Source: Staphylococcus capitis subsp. capitis (GTDB lineage Bacteria > Bacillota > Bacilli > Staphylococcales > Staphylococcaceae). Taken from it: DNA of 64,000 nucleotides. Positions within the stretch are counted from its first letter, which is position 1; each line of letters opens with the position of its first letter. This document shows positions 19,731 through 31,078 of this stretch, in pieces. Under the pieces are notes generated by a model. That model was not told the origin of the DNA and did not search any database. It was given only the letters and a program-made list of their open reading frames with translations. The stretch is taken from assembly GCF_040739495.1 (NCBI RefSeq), contig NZ_CP145263.1:1674001-1738000 (forward strand), given 5' to 3'. Position numbers and translations under genes: made by a program.

Positions 19731-19779
19731 GCACTTCATCAAGTTAGTAATTGATTACGCTTGTTGAAGTGTTTTTTTA
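19731..19779 (+). terminator. Terminator of def
   Basis: GCACTTCATCAAG pairs with CTTGTTGAAGTG around a loop of about 18 bases and is followed by T7. Confidence 0.88.
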
Positions 19780-19888
19780 TTTTTCAAAATAAAAATATTT
19801 CTATATATAATAATAAGTATGACTCAATAATTAGTAAGATAAAACTGCTTTATTTATTCAAATACATCATGTAAAATATAACTTAACT

Positions 19889-20101
19889 GAAATCTTAGTA
19901 TATTAATACTAATTTCTAAATAGGAACGACACTATTACCCTAGAAAACATACTGGGCAGTGAAATTAAACGAATGTGTATTTACTAAAGTTTAGATTGAG
20001 CTGGTATGTTTCTAAATACAATATTAGAAAACTAAATTATTGAAGACTTAATTTTTAAAGTATAAATATTCTTTAATAACCCGAGTATTAATCACTAGGG
20101 T
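19889..20101 (+). promoter_or_regulatory. Structured 5' leader of rpoY-rnjA
   Basis: The 436 bases between def and rpoY contain, after the def terminator, a set of nested and consecutive helices. TTAGTAT (19895-19901) pairs with ATACTAA (19906-19912). ACCCTAG (19937-19943) pairs at long range with CTAGGGT (20095-20101). AAACATACTGG (19945-19955) pairs with 20001-20011, allowing two G-U pairs. TTAAAC (19965-19970) pairs with GTTTAG (19989-19994). TTTCTAA (20009-20015) pairs with TTAGAAA (20024-20030). TTAATA (20073-20078) pairs with TATTAA (20086-20091). A TAAAAT box at about 19872-19877 could be the -10 of the promoter. No known riboswitch class was recognised. Confidence 0.5.
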
Positions 20102-20144
20102 CGTAAATAAATTATGGAAATTATTCTAGGAGGAAATATAAAAA

Positions 20145-22102
<1,958 letters not shown>

Positions 22103-22146
22103 TTAAATAATACTTTTTAACTTATAAAATTTATCTATTTTAATAC

Positions 22147-22178
22147 TAAAGGCAAGGACTTGCGTCCTTGCCTTTATT
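22147..22178. terminator. Terminator downstream of rnjA, probably bidirectional
   Basis: A perfect 12-bp stem AAAGGCAAGGAC / GTCCTTGCCTTT with a TTGC loop is followed by T-rich ATTTCTTTC on the plus strand. On the minus strand it begins in the stop codon of the small pseudogene. Confidence 0.85.
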
Positions 22179-22355
22179 TCTTTCTCCTTCTAACAGTAGT
22201 ACCTATAATAATCATTATAAATGAAATAAACATGATGAAATAAATAAGTCTGTAACCTATTGGACTTTCAATGACACTTTCGTTAAAATTAAGAACAAGT
22301 CTATAATCATGAATATGATAATGCTAAGTATATATAATTTGTTATTAATTAACAT
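22174..22355 (-). pseudogene. Frameshifted small membrane protein gene
   Basis: ATG at 22355, with GGAGTAAAG upstream, reads MLINNKLYILSIIIFMIIDLF and stops early after 32 residues. The next frame continues without interruption as NESVIESPIGYRLIYFIMFI and then ...GTTVRRRKK to TAA at 22174. The total is 182 bases, one short of a 60-codon ORF plus stop. The most economical reading is a single-base loss near a TTTT run at about 22280, splitting a ~60-residue two-TM protein with a basic end. I do not recognise the family. It lies directly downstream of the interrupted DsbA-like gene on the same strand, so both members of this unit appear broken. Confidence 0.5.
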
Positions 22356-22405
22356 TTTCTTTACTCCTATGGTTTTCACTCTAGTTGTTGCATGAAAATA
22401 TATTA

Positions 22406-23014
22406 CTATGATGTCTTTTTGTCTAATATACGTTTATAGTCTTTATATTCATATGGATTTTTTACTTTTTCGCCATTTATGTATACTAAAGGAACTTTCT
22501 TAACATTTTTCTTTTTAGCAACTTTTTTATCATCGCTAGCCATTTCTCAAGCTTTACTATTTTTTTCTTTATACATTTTCTTAACTTTCTCTGTTTCTTC
22601 ATCGTTTAAGTTAAGTTTATCTATTTGCTTGTCTAATAAGTTTTTAGTAATCCAAGTTTTATGGCTATTTTTAGGTTGCTCGTTAAAAATTAAGTGATTT
22701 AATTTTAGATACTCTTTATCAGATATGAGTTTGACTGCTAAAGCTGCTCTCCCAGCATTTATTGAATCTTTACCTAAAAAGCCAAGATTGACAAAATTAA
22801 CTTCCGCTTTGTCCTTTTTTACATAATCTTTTTTCAATTTAGGAACAATTGTATTTTCAATCTTTTTACAGTAGGCACACTTGTAATCGCCATAAATTGT
22901 TATGCATTTAGTTTGATCCAAATGGTTGTTAAATGCGCCATTTTTTATTGTAGAGCAACTACATAATAACAAAACAATAACTAACAATGATGTGCATTTT
23001 AAAACGAATTTCAC
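22406..23014 (-). pseudogene. DsbA-like thiol-disulfide oxidoreductase lipoprotein, interrupted by an in-frame TGA
   Basis: The frame from ATG 23014 has a lipoprotein signal (LLCSC, Cys20) and the thioredoxin-fold active site CAYC at residues 46-49, as in staphylococcal DsbA. A TGA at 22549-22547 (codon 156) ends the readable protein at 155 residues. Translation in the same frame then continues as EMASDDKKVAKKKNVKKVP and LVYINGEKV to TAG at 22408-22406. This restores a 202-codon protein including the cis-proline (VP, residue 175). From memory, S. aureus DsbA has Trp at the position of the TGA, so a TGG-to-TGA change is likely. Without the last third, the 155-residue product lacks the cis-Pro face and is probably inactive. 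Confidence 0.75.
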
Positions 23015-23273
23015 ATATCTACTCTCCTTATTTATTTTTTCAAATGTAATGTTAACATCATCGTTTAAAAATTTTTGTTATCTTCCCCAATTGATATATT
23101 CTCTTTCTCAAGTGTATACACAAAACTAAATAAATTATAAATTCAATCAATCACAATATTTCATATTTTGTTTTATTTTTAAATTGGCTAAAGCTTTATT
23201 ATTTTTTTATAAATCATTATATATCAGATAATTTGATACGTATAATCAACTGAATTAGATTATTGCTTAATAT

Positions 23274-23317
23274 AAAAAAGCTTATATACGAATTTAAACT
23301 CAATTCATATATAAGCT
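23274..23317 (-). terminator. Terminator of the KtrA/C gene
   Basis: On the minus strand AGCTTATATATGAATT pairs with AATTCGTATATAAGCT around a 7-base loop and is followed by T6. It lies about 40 bases after the stop. The rest of the 341-base gap (23015-23355) is AT-rich, and I see nothing else in it beyond the GGAGAGTAG ribosome site of the DsbA-like gene. Confidence 0.85.
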
Positions 23318-23355
23318 ATAAAGATAAGAACTTATGTCTTAATGTTTATTAAAAT

Positions 23356-24015
23356 TTATTTGCTAATATTCTTTTCAAAACGGCCTAAATCATTATCATG
23401 ACCAATCATTATGAGAATATCACCAATTTCTATATTCATATTAGGATCTGGTGAGACGATAAATTCTTTCGCTCGCTTAATTGCAATTATATTTATACCA
23501 TATTGCGCGCGGATGTCTAGATCAATTATATTTTGTCCAGCCATTTTTTCAGTTGCTTTAAGTTCTACAATTGAATGCTCATCTGCAAGTTCTAAGTAAT
23601 CTAATACACTTGCACTTGCAACATTATGCGCTATACGTCTACCCATATCACGTTCTGGATGAACGACAGTGTCTGCACCTATTTTATTTAATATTTTAGC
23701 ATGGTAGTCATTTTGCGCTTTAGCAGTTACCTTTTTAACACCTAATTCTTTTAAAATTAAAGTCGTTAACGTACTTGATTGAATGTTTTCACCAATAGCT
23801 ACGATGACATGATCAAAATTACGTATACCTAAACTTTTCATCACCGCTTCATCAGTCGTATCTGCTACAACTGCATGTGTTGCGATATCACTATATTCAT
23901 TTACACGATTTTCATCATTATCAATTGCCATGACATCCATATCTAGAGCGTTAAGTTCTCTCACAATACTGCCACCAAAACGACCTAGTCCAATAACGAC
24001 GTATTCTTTATCCAT
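23356..24015 (-). CDS. ktrC: Ktr potassium channel regulatory RCK subunit (KtrA/KtrC)
   Basis: A cytoplasmic gating ring protein for a KtrB/KtrD-type K+ channel. The RCK_N Rossmann domain begins with GLGRFGGS at residues 9-16 and an acidic strand end (DNDENRV). The RCK_C domain occupies about 135-219. The S. aureus homologue, called KtrA or KtrC in different reports, binds c-di-AMP through RCK_C, so the same control is expected here. No channel gene is adjacent. The start ATG at 24015 has GTGGAGGACG upstream. Length of 219 residues is normal. Confidence 0.9.
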   Translation of the reverse strand: MDKEYVVIGLGRFGGSIVRELNALDMDVMAIDNDENRVNEYSDIATHAVVADTTDEAVMKSLGIRNFDHVIVAIGENIQSSTLTTLILKELGVKKVTAKAQNDYHAKILNKIGADTVVHPERDMGRRIAHNVASASVLDYLELADEHSIVELKATEKMAGQNIIDLDIRAQYGINIIAIKRAKEFIVSPDPNMNIEIGDILIMIGHDNDLGRFEKNISK

Positions 24016-24101
24016 ATGCGTCCTCCACTAAATGAATGAGAAAAAGAGAGTTGCTAATGAAAGATTTATGAACTTTTCTCCTCTTTTACTCATAGGTTAT
24101 A

Positions 24102-25118
24102 TTATTTCTTTCCTTCTACATATTCTTTATCGAAAACAAATAGTCTTAATAATAATATTAACGATGGAATTAATAAAAGTAAACCTAAAATAAACGCTAT
24201 TACTAACGCTAGTCCCATTTCTGGGTTTACATGAGAGCCTGTGATTTTCACAAAAGGATGCAATAGAAATGGTAATTTACTCATTCCATAGCCAAAGAAT
24301 GCAAAAAACATTTGTAAGATTACCATGACAAAAGCCAATCCATGATTTATCTTAAGAATCGTTAATGCACCGGCGATTAAAAAGAAGATAAAACTTATTA
24401 CAAACATCCACCAATAATTAAATACGGCATTATTGAAATGATCTGCATTTTGTATTCTTAAAGATAAAAACACAAACAGTGAGATGACAATCATAGGCGG
24501 GTGCCAAAAAATATGCCATTGTCTTGTTAAATGATAAGCAGGTTTATCTTTAGCTTTACTAGCATAAAATGTTAAGAACCCTGAAGAAATATATAGAACC
24601 GAAATAATTGCTAAAAATACCACAGACCAGGCGAATGGGCTTAATAGCAATTGTACCCAGTTTAAATCTATATGAGAACCATGTTCTCTTATATATCCGC
24701 CTTCTGAAATGGTTAGTGCAGTAGCTAATGATGCTGGAATAAGTAATCCTGTAAAACCATACAGAACTATCCAAGGCAACTTCGTATCTTGGCCATAATT
24801 TTCAAAAGCATAAAAGCTACTTCTAATAGATATAAGAATTAAAGCTATAGAACCTGGTATTAATAAAACCGTTCCTAGATACTTGGCAGAATCAGGGAAG
24901 AACCCAATAAATCCAACAAAGAAGAAGACAAAGAAAACATTTGTAACTTCCCATACTGGATTAAGGTAGCGATGAATTAAGTGATTGATTTTCTTCTCTT
25001 CACCAGTAATTTTGGAATGTAAAGCGAAAAACCCAGCACCAAAATCAATTGAAGCTACGATGATGTAACAAAATAAAAATATCCATAATACTGTAATTCC
25101 AATATAAGCGTAAATCAT
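24102..25118 (-). CDS. cydB: Cytochrome bd-type quinol oxidase subunit II
   Basis: Structural membrane subunit of the bd oxidase, about eight to nine TM helices over 338 residues. The N-terminal helix with DFGAGFFALHSK and the FVGFIGFFP region identify CydB. The ATG overlaps the cydA stop (ATGA), so translation is coupled. Downstream, AAAAGAGGAG and CTCTCTTTTT (24040-24090) could form a weak terminator with a long loop. Confidence 0.93.
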   Translation of the reverse strand: MIYAYIGITVLWIFLFCYIIVASIDFGAGFFALHSKITGEEKKINHLIHRYLNPVWEVTNVFFVFFFVGFIGFFPDSAKYLGTVLLIPGSIALILISIRSSFYAFENYGQDTKLPWIVLYGFTGLLIPASLATALTISEGGYIREHGSHIDLNWVQLLLSPFAWSVVFLAIISVLYISSGFLTFYASKAKDKPAYHLTRQWHIFWHPPMIVISLFVFLSLRIQNADHFNNAVFNYWWMFVISFIFFLIAGALTILKINHGLAFVMVILQMFFAFFGYGMSKLPFLLHPFVKITGSHVNPEMGLALVIAFILGLLLLIPSLILLLRLFVFDKEYVEGKK

Positions 25119-26470
25119 TTTGTTCCACCTCTTTCTTCAATCACTTTATCTACATCTTGATAAGCTGGTTTATTTCGGTACATACGAATAAGTACATATG
25201 CTGCTGTTACCATAAGTACGAGGTATAATATACCGAAGAGAATAGTAACTAATGTGATACCACCTGCTTGTGTTGCAGCTTGAGACACACGCATATAGCC
25301 TCTAATGATCCAAGGTTGACGACCCATTTCAGTTAAGAACCAACCAAATTCTATCGCAAGCAAGGAGGCTGGGCCGGTTAAAAGTATTGCATAAAGCATG
25401 GCTTTATTAGTTTTATATTTACGTAACTTCTTGAAGAATAAAATTAGCATATATAATCCTGAAATAATGAAACAAAAAACTCCCATAGAAACCATTAAAT
25501 CAAAGAAATAATGGACAATCATAGGCGGTAAATCATTTTTAGGAAAATCATTTAATCCTTTAACTTTTGTTTTAAAACTGTCATCTGCTAAGAAACTAAG
25601 CAATCCAGGAATCTCAATAGCACCAGATACTTCATGTGTCTTCTCATTCAACACACCAAAGAATACTAAGTTAGCATGAGATTGTGTATCATAATGCCAC
25701 TCATAAGCAGCTAATTTTTCTGGTTGAACTTTGTGCAAGAATTTAGCAGAAAGATCTCCAGCTACCATTGATAATATTGTTGATAAGAAACCAACTATCA
25801 TTGTCATTTTCAATGCTTTCTTATGATACGTTCTATCTTCAGAATGTCTATTACGTAGTAATTTGAACGCAGCAATTGCAGCCAATATAAATGCCATCGT
25901 CATACCTGCAGTAGCTACGACGTGGAACGCTCTGACAATAAATGACGAGTTAAACATTGCCTCTAACGGTTGTACATTAACCATGCGTCCATTCTTCATT
26001 TCAAAACCTGCTGGTGTATTCATAAATGAGTTAACTGATGTAATGAAAAACGCAGAAAATGAACCACCTATAATTACTGGTAATGAAATAATAAAATGCG
26101 TCCATTTATGTTTAAATCTATCCCAAGTATATAGATAAATACTTAAGAAGATTGCTTCAAAGAAAAATGCGAAAGTTTCCATAAATAAAGGTAATGCAAT
26201 GACATGCCCACCCATTTTCATGAATGTCGGCCATACAAGTGAAAGTTGCAAACCGATAATAGTACCTGTTACGACTCCAACGGCTACTGTAATTGTGTAC
26301 CCTTTTGACCATCTTTTAGCTAATGCAATGTAATTTGCATCATTTTTTCTAATACCGATAAATTCTGCAATCGCAAACATTAAAGGCATACCAACGCCAA
26401 TTGTGGCAAATATGATATGTACTGCTAATGTCATACCCGTGAGAAATCGGCTAATTTCAACTGAATCCAT
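25115..26470 (-). CDS. cydA: Cytochrome bd-type quinol oxidase subunit I
   Basis: Catalytic subunit that oxidises quinol and reduces O2 using haems. His18 in TM1 (LTGMTLAVHIIF) corresponds to the conserved haem ligand; METFAFFFEAIFLSIYLYTWDR and GWFLTEMGRQPW are the other signature blocks. The short Q-loop is that of Firmicutes. I start at ATG 26470 (MDSVEISRFLTGM), preceded by AAAGGTGATTA; the frame is open 15 codons further upstream without a site. Length is 451 residues. It forms an operon with cydB, and together with qoxABCD the cell has two terminal quinol oxidases in this window. Confidence 0.95.
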   Translation of the reverse strand: MDSVEISRFLTGMTLAVHIIFATIGVGMPLMFAIAEFIGIRKNDANYIALAKRWSKGYTITVAVGVVTGTIIGLQLSLVWPTFMKMGGHVIALPLFMETFAFFFEAIFLSIYLYTWDRFKHKWTHFIISLPVIIGGSFSAFFITSVNSFMNTPAGFEMKNGRMVNVQPLEAMFNSSFIVRAFHVVATAGMTMAFILAAIAAFKLLRNRHSEDRTYHKKALKMTMIVGFLSTILSMVAGDLSAKFLHKVQPEKLAAYEWHYDTQSHANLVFFGVLNEKTHEVSGAIEIPGLLSFLADDSFKTKVKGLNDFPKNDLPPMIVHYFFDLMVSMGVFCFIISGLYMLILFFKKLRKYKTNKAMLYAILLTGPASLLAIEFGWFLTEMGRQPWIIRGYMRVSQAATQAGGITLVTILFGILYLVLMVTAAYVLIRMYRNKPAYQDVDKVIEERGGTK

Positions 26471-26675
26471 ATAATAATCACCTTTTTTATCTATTTTTAT
26501 AAAAATTGGAGTCACAAGTGTTTAAAATTATAAAACCTCAAGACTTTGAACAAAATTAAATTGCTTTAAATTTATATGTCTATTTTTTGACAGGACACAT
26601 AATGTTCACATAGTTGAAATTCATAATATTTTTCTATATAGTATTTTGAGAATAATTGATGAAAGGACGACTTAC

Positions 26676-26918
26676 ATGACCTCAAATATAGTCATCTATA
26701 CTCAAGATGATTGTCCACCATGCACTTACGTGAAAAATTATTTAACAGAGCAAGGTGTTGATTTTATTGAAAAGAATATCAAAAATAATCAATATCGTAA
26801 TGAAATGATTGATTATGACGCATTTGCAACGCCTTTTATCTTATTAAATAATGAACCTATGTATAGTGTAGATATGGACAAAATTAATCGTACATTGAAT
26901 CTAAATAGTCAAAATTAA
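26676..26918 (+). CDS. Glutaredoxin-like (NrdH-type) redox protein
   Basis: An 80-residue thioredoxin-fold protein with redox motif CPPC at residues 13-16 and the cis-proline segment FATPFILL near 50-57. Length and motif order fit NrdH/glutaredoxin-like proteins. The electron partner is unknown, and no ribonucleotide reductase gene is nearby. The ATG at 26676 with GAAAGGACGA upstream is chosen over an in-frame ATG-like start at 26646. It is divergent from cydA and followed by a terminator, so it is monocistronic. Confidence 0.88.
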   Translation: MTSNIVIYTQDDCPPCTYVKNYLTEQGVDFIEKNIKNNQYRNEMIDYDAFATPFILLNNEPMYSVDMDKINRTLNLNSQN

Positions 26919-26923
26919 TCATA

Positions 26924-26970
26924 AAAATCACTCAACATTATCTTTTCTAGGATGCTGAGTGATTTTTTTT
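26924..26970 (+). terminator. Terminator of the glutaredoxin-like gene
   Basis: AAATCACTCAACAT pairs with ATGCTGAGTGATTT around a 14-base loop, followed by T8. Confidence 0.88.
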
Positions 26971-27004
26971 ATAAATACAGCTAGCTTACTTCATTTAGAG
27001 ATTA

Positions 27005-27041
27005 AAAAGAGAGTAAATGCAATGCTGCATTCACTCTCTCA
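27005..27041 (-). terminator. Terminator of ptsHI
   Basis: On the minus strand GAGAGTGAATGCA pairs with TGCATTTACTCTC and is followed by TTTTTAAT. It lies about 25 bases after the ptsI stop. Confidence 0.85.
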
Positions 27042-27063
27042 TGCTGTAAATTACTGAGCTCTA

Positions 27064-28782
27064 TTATTTTGCTTTGTTATTAACTAATTCCATAACTTCT
27101 TCTTGAGTTGCACATTCAATAGCACGATTAGCTAATTCAGCCATTTCATTTTTACTTAAGCCATTAATTTGTCTTCTAGCTTTAAGAATAGAAGTAGCAC
27201 TCATTGAGAACTCATCTAATCCTAAACCTAGTAATAATGGAATAGCTGTTTCATCTCCGGCCATTTCACCACACATACCAGTCCATTTACCTTCTTTATG
27301 AGAAGCTTCAATGACTTGCTTAACAAGACGTAATATAGATGGGTTATATGGTTGATATAAATAAGATACACGCTCTGACATACGATCAGCAGCTAGTGTA
27401 TATTGAATTAAATCATTTGTACCAATACTAAAGAAATCTACTTCCTTCGCAAAGACATCTGCTAATGCAGCAGTTGCTGGAATTTCAACCATGATACCTA
27501 ATTCAATATCATCAGAAATGTCATAACCTTCATTTTCAAGGTTTTTCTTTTCCTCTAAAAGAATTGCTTTGGCATCACGGAATTCTTTAATAGTAGCAAC
27601 CATTGGGAACATGATATTTAATTTACCGTAAGCAGATGCACGTAATAATGCACGTAATTGCGGTCTAAAAATATCTTGTTGAGCTAAACATAAACGAATT
27701 GCTCTATAACCTAAGAATGGATTCATTTCTTCAGGTAAATTTAAGTAAGGAAGCTCTTTATCTCCACCGATATCTAAAGTACGAACAACAACACGTTTAC
27801 CATCCATTGTTTCTAGAACTTGTTTATAGGCTTCAAATTGTTCTTCCTCAGTTGGCATTTGGTCTCTTCCCATATAAAGGAATTCTGTACGATATAAACC
27901 TATACCTTGAGCGCCGTTTTCAATAACTCCTGGTAAATCATTTGGGGTACCAATATTCGCTGCAAGTTCAGCATGTACACCATCAACAGTTACTGTATCA
28001 GCATCACGTAATTTTTGTAATTCTTTCTTATCTTCGAAGAAACGTTCACGTTTATTTTGGTATGCGATTAACTCATCCTCAGTTGGATCGATAATTACAT
28101 CACCTGTAATACCGTCTACAACAATCATATCACCTTGTTTAACTTGTTGAGTGATAGTTTGAGTACCTACAACTGCTGCAATTTCAAGTGAACGACTCAT
28201 AATTGCAGAGTGACTTGTTCTACCACCAATGTTAGTTACAAAGCCTTGAACGAATTCTTTGTTCAATTGTGCAGTATCTGAAGGTGTTAAGTCGTTACCA
28301 ATAATAACAACGCTTTCATCAATCATACTTGGGTTTGGTAATTCTACACCTAGAATGTGCGCTAAAACACGTTTAGAAACATCTCTAATATCAGCCGCAC
28401 GTTCTTTCATGTATTCATTATCCATAGACTCGAATATAGTAACAAATTGAGTTGTTACATCACTTAATGCTGTAGCCGCATTAACTTTATCGTTTCTAAT
28501 TTTATCTTGGATAGGTTGAATTAATTCTGGATCATCTAGAACTAATAAATGAGCATCGAAAATAGCTGCTTTATCAGCGCCTAATTGAACTTCAGCATTA
28601 TTTCTAATCTTAGTTAATTCAACTTTAGATGCTTCGATAGCTTGATTAAATTTATTAACTTCGCCTTCTACATCAGTGACTTTTTCATTACTGTCAAAAG
28701 ATAAATCTGGCTCTACTAATAAGTAAGCTTTTGCGATTGCTACACCATCAGAGGCAGCAATCCCTTTAATTAAGTTAGACAT
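27064..28782 (-). CDS. ptsI: PTS phosphoenolpyruvate-protein phosphotransferase (Enzyme I)
   Basis: General PTS enzyme that takes phosphate from PEP and passes it to HPr. The active-site histidine lies in [16 protein letters not shown] near residue 190, between the N-terminal HPr-binding helices and the C-terminal TIM-barrel PEP domain ([12 protein letters not shown] near 298, [11 protein letters not shown] near 337, [10 protein letters not shown] near 430, GTNDLIQY near 455, CGEMAGD near 505). The length of 572 residues is normal. It starts 2 bases after the ptsH stop. Confidence 0.97.
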   Translation of the reverse strand: MSNLIKGIAASDGVAIAKAYLLVEPDLSFDSNEKVTDVEGEVNKFNQAIEASKVELTKIRNNAEVQLGADKAAIFDAHLLVLDDPELIQPIQDKIRNDKVNAATALSDVTTQFVTIFESMDNEYMKERAADIRDVSKRVLAHILGVELPNPSMIDESVVIIGNDLTPSDTAQLNKEFVQGFVTNIGGRTSHSAIMSRSLEIAAVVGTQTITQQVKQGDMIVVDGITGDVIIDPTEDELIAYQNKRERFFEDKKELQKLRDADTVTVDGVHAELAANIGTPNDLPGVIENGAQGIGLYRTEFLYMGRDQMPTEEEQFEAYKQVLETMDGKRVVVRTLDIGGDKELPYLNLPEEMNPFLGYRAIRLCLAQQDIFRPQLRALLRASAYGKLNIMFPMVATIKEFRDAKAILLEEKKNLENEGYDISDDIELGIMVEIPATAALADVFAKEVDFFSIGTNDLIQYTLAADRMSERVSYLYQPYNPSILRLVKQVIEASHKEGKWTGMCGEMAGDETAIPLLLGLGLDEFSMSATSILKARRQINGLSKNEMAELANRAIECATQEEVMELVNNKAK

Positions 28783-28784
28783 AA

Positions 28785-29051
28785 TTATTTAGTTAATCCT
28801 TCTTTTGATAAGACATCACTGATAGATTCAATAGCATCAGTTTCATCGCTACCGTCAGCATAAATAGTGATTTCAGCATCTTTTCCTACACCTAAACTCA
28901 TAACACCCATGATTGATTTTAAGTTAACTTTTTTACCGTTATATTCTAATTGAATATCTGAATCAAATTTTGATGCAGTTTGAACTAGCATTGTAGCAGG
29001 GCGAGCGTGAATCCCTGTTTCGTCGATAATTACATATGATTTTTGTTCCAT
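28785..29051 (-). CDS. ptsH: PTS phosphocarrier protein HPr
   Basis: Phosphocarrier between Enzyme I and sugar-specific EIIA. His15 lies in TGIHARPAT and the regulatory Ser46 in [10 protein letters not shown], so the protein can serve both PTS transport and CcpA-dependent catabolite control. The ATG at 29051 (MEQKSYVI) has GAAGGAGAATA upstream, giving 88 residues; the frame extends 18 codons upstream without support. It is the first gene of ptsHI. Confidence 0.96.
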   Translation of the reverse strand: MEQKSYVIIDETGIHARPATMLVQTASKFDSDIQLEYNGKKVNLKSIMGVMSLGVGKDAEITIYADGSDETDAIESISDVLSKEGLTK

Positions 29052-29207
29052 AATTATATTCTCCTTCGTATAGTTAGAATCTTCAATATTACTACAATCT
29101 AACATATATTTTATACAATAACTTTACCAAAACCGATTGTTAAATTCAATTCGTTTAAAACCGGTTTCAGTATCATTATTTCACTACATTAGAAATTATA
29201 TCACTTA

Positions 29208-29753
29208 CTATAGGTTATTGATAACTTTTTCACATTTTTCAACATGATCTTTGCCCAGTTTATTCATAAAGTAGTAACTAACTGAAGCTGAAACAGCTTG
29301 ACCGATAACCGGGAACCATTTTGTTTGTTTCGCAGCTGCACGTTTAGCTACATCTTTAATAACAACTTTTAAGAGTGCTTCTGAAACTTTTCTTCCTACG
29401 AATTGACTACCTTGAATTGCTGCTGCAGACATCACTCTTTCTCTCACATCATCACCCAATGAATTTACTTCTTTATGATCTAGACCATAAATTTTGTTTA
29501 CATCCTCAATAATGTCTCTCATTAATTTGATATCCACACCGAAGTCTAATCCTGGAATAGGTACAATACTTGCACCTGAAGAAAGTATAGATTTCTTTTT
29601 AACTAAAGTTAGCGCTTGTTCTCGGCGACGCTCAAGTTCTTCTCTAGTCTTAGGTAAGTTATTTTTTTCTTTAATTTCTTCTATATTTAAAAGTTCATTG
29701 CCTACTTTGTTTGTAATATCATTTGTGAATTTACTTCTAATACCCAAATTCAA
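29208..29753 (-). CDS. EcsC/DUF697-like protein of unknown function
   Basis: The 181-residue protein has a charged N-terminal helix (KTREELERRREQAL), a PIPGLDFGVDIKLMRDIIEDVNKIYGLD segment split by a hydrophobic stretch, and a small-residue-rich C-terminal membrane-associated region (FPVIGQAVSASVSYYFMNKLG). This order resembles EcsC or DUF697 (YcjF-like) proteins, but I am not certain of the family. The start is TTG. Either TTG 29753 or TTG 29747 fits, with AAAGGA 3 or 9 bases upstream; spacing favours 29747. It follows ptsH in reverse order on the same strand. The function is unknown. Confidence 0.7.
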   Translation of the reverse strand: MNLGIRSKFTNDITNKVGNELLNIEEIKEKNNLPKTREELERRREQALTLVKKKSILSSGASIVPIPGLDFGVDIKLMRDIIEDVNKIYGLDHKEVNSLGDDVRERVMSAAAIQGSQFVGRKVSEALLKVVIKDVAKRAAAKQTKWFPVIGQAVSASVSYYFMNKLGKDHVEKCEKVINNL

Positions 29754-29806
29754 ACATCCTTTCTTTGTTTTGTTTCAATAAAATCTTATACCCATTATTC
29801 TAAAAT

Positions 29807-30979
29807 TTAATGCTTAATATCTATAAACACGGCTTTTAAATATTTTGAAGGTTTATAATGAGGATGTGTCTTGAAATCTTTAGGAAGGCCCATTACTTCT
29901 CTTATTTCAAACTCAACACCCTCTTCATCTAATGTCTTTTTAATCACATTTTTGAACGCCTTTAAAGAAAATGCACTTGAATTTGTACATAATAGTAATG
30001 ACCCCTCTGGAGCTAATACACTCAAAGCTCCTTTAATAAGGGCACCATAGTCTTTCTGAACAGAGAATGTCTTTTTCTTATTACGAGCAAAACTTGGCGG
30101 ATCAATAACTATTGTGTCATACTGAAGACCATGACGTGCCGCGTAGTTATAATAATCAAATGTATCCATTACATAAATATACTGAGATTTTGGATCAATA
30201 GCATTTAATCCAAAGTTTTCTTCCGTTAAGCCTCTTGAACGATTTGCTAAGTCAACACTTGTAGTTGAACGTGCATTTTGCGCTGCTATAACTGAAAATG
30301 CCCCAGTATAACTAAATTGATTTAATACATCTTTATCTTCGGAAAATTGATCCCTTAATTTCTTACGTACTTCCTTCTGATCTAAAAAGATACCTGTCAT
30401 CAAACCATCTTCTAAATCTACATTATAAAATGTGAAATTTTCCTCAATAGTAATTGGAAACTCAGGTGCTTCACCTTCAACAAATCCCCCTGTATACTCT
30501 GTATCTTTAAATCGCATTTTTTCATATAAAGATGTAAAACCAAACACCATTTTAATTGCTTCCAAAATAAGGTATCTAAATTTATAAATTCCTTTTGAAT
30601 ACCATTGAATTAATAAATGGCTATCATAATTATCGATTGTTAAACCACCAACGCCGTCACCCTCAGCGTTAAAAAGTCTAAAAGCATTTGTACCATCAAT
30701 ATTAAAATAGTATTCTCTTTCATCTAATGCTTTTTCAAATAATTTTACGAAAAATTGAGTATTAATGTCTTCATTCTCATCGTAGCTTAATACCCAACCC
30801 AATCCTTTATGTTGACGGCCAACATAACCAGTAGCAATGTATTGCTGTTGATCAGTCACAATCTTAACTAAATCCCCTTCTTTTAAGTGATCATGTTGGT
30901 AAATATCTTCCTCATCTATTAAAGGATATTGATTAAGATATTTCGTTTCTTTACCTTTGTTCAACGTTGCTATTTTCAT
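29807..30979 (-). CDS. RlmI/YwbD-type class I SAM-dependent rRNA methyltransferase
   Basis: An N-terminal PUA domain (about residues 1-75, ending in VGRQHKGLGWVLSYD) is followed by an EEHEE-like linker and a Rossmann methyltransferase domain with FSYTGAFSV near 222 (motif I) and VIDPPSFARNKK near 290 (motif IV). This is the build of RlmI, which makes m5C in 23S rRNA, though the staphylococcal target is not established. I choose the ATG at 30979 (MKIATLNKGKE); a GTG two codons earlier is also possible because the ribosome site GAGGTAAAGGTGA could serve either. Length is about 390 residues. Confidence 0.85.
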   Translation of the reverse strand: MKIATLNKGKETKYLNQYPLIDEEDIYQHDHLKEGDLVKIVTDQQQYIATGYVGRQHKGLGWVLSYDENEDINTQFFVKLFEKALDEREYYFNIDGTNAFRLFNAEGDGVGGLTIDNYDSHLLIQWYSKGIYKFRYLILEAIKMVFGFTSLYEKMRFKDTEYTGGFVEGEAPEFPITIEENFTFYNVDLEDGLMTGIFLDQKEVRKKLRDQFSEDKDVLNQFSYTGAFSVIAAQNARSTTSVDLANRSRGLTEENFGLNAIDPKSQYIYVMDTFDYYNYAARHGLQYDTIVIDPPSFARNKKKTFSVQKDYGALIKGALSVLAPEGSLLLCTNSSAFSLKAFKNVIKKTLDEEGVEFEIREVMGLPKDFKTHPHYKPSKYLKAVFIDIKH

Positions 30980-31078
30980 TTTCACCTTTACCTCACTTTC
31001 TATTCTCTTTTTCTAAAAATAAACCGTATGCACAATTTCAAAAATTATTTTAACAAATATCAGTCTGTAATTATATTT

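Noticed and set aside
22479..22697. A plus-strand hydrophobic open frame opposite the DsbA-like gene
   Set aside because: It is the antisense of a Lys-rich coding region and has no ribosome site; the minus-strand frame has a lipobox, CAYC site and cis-proline segment.
26516..26675. Possible Rex-type operator (TGTGAAC half site) in the cydA upstream region
   Set aside because: Only one half site is convincing, and the dyad partner does not fit. It is too weak to list as a feature.
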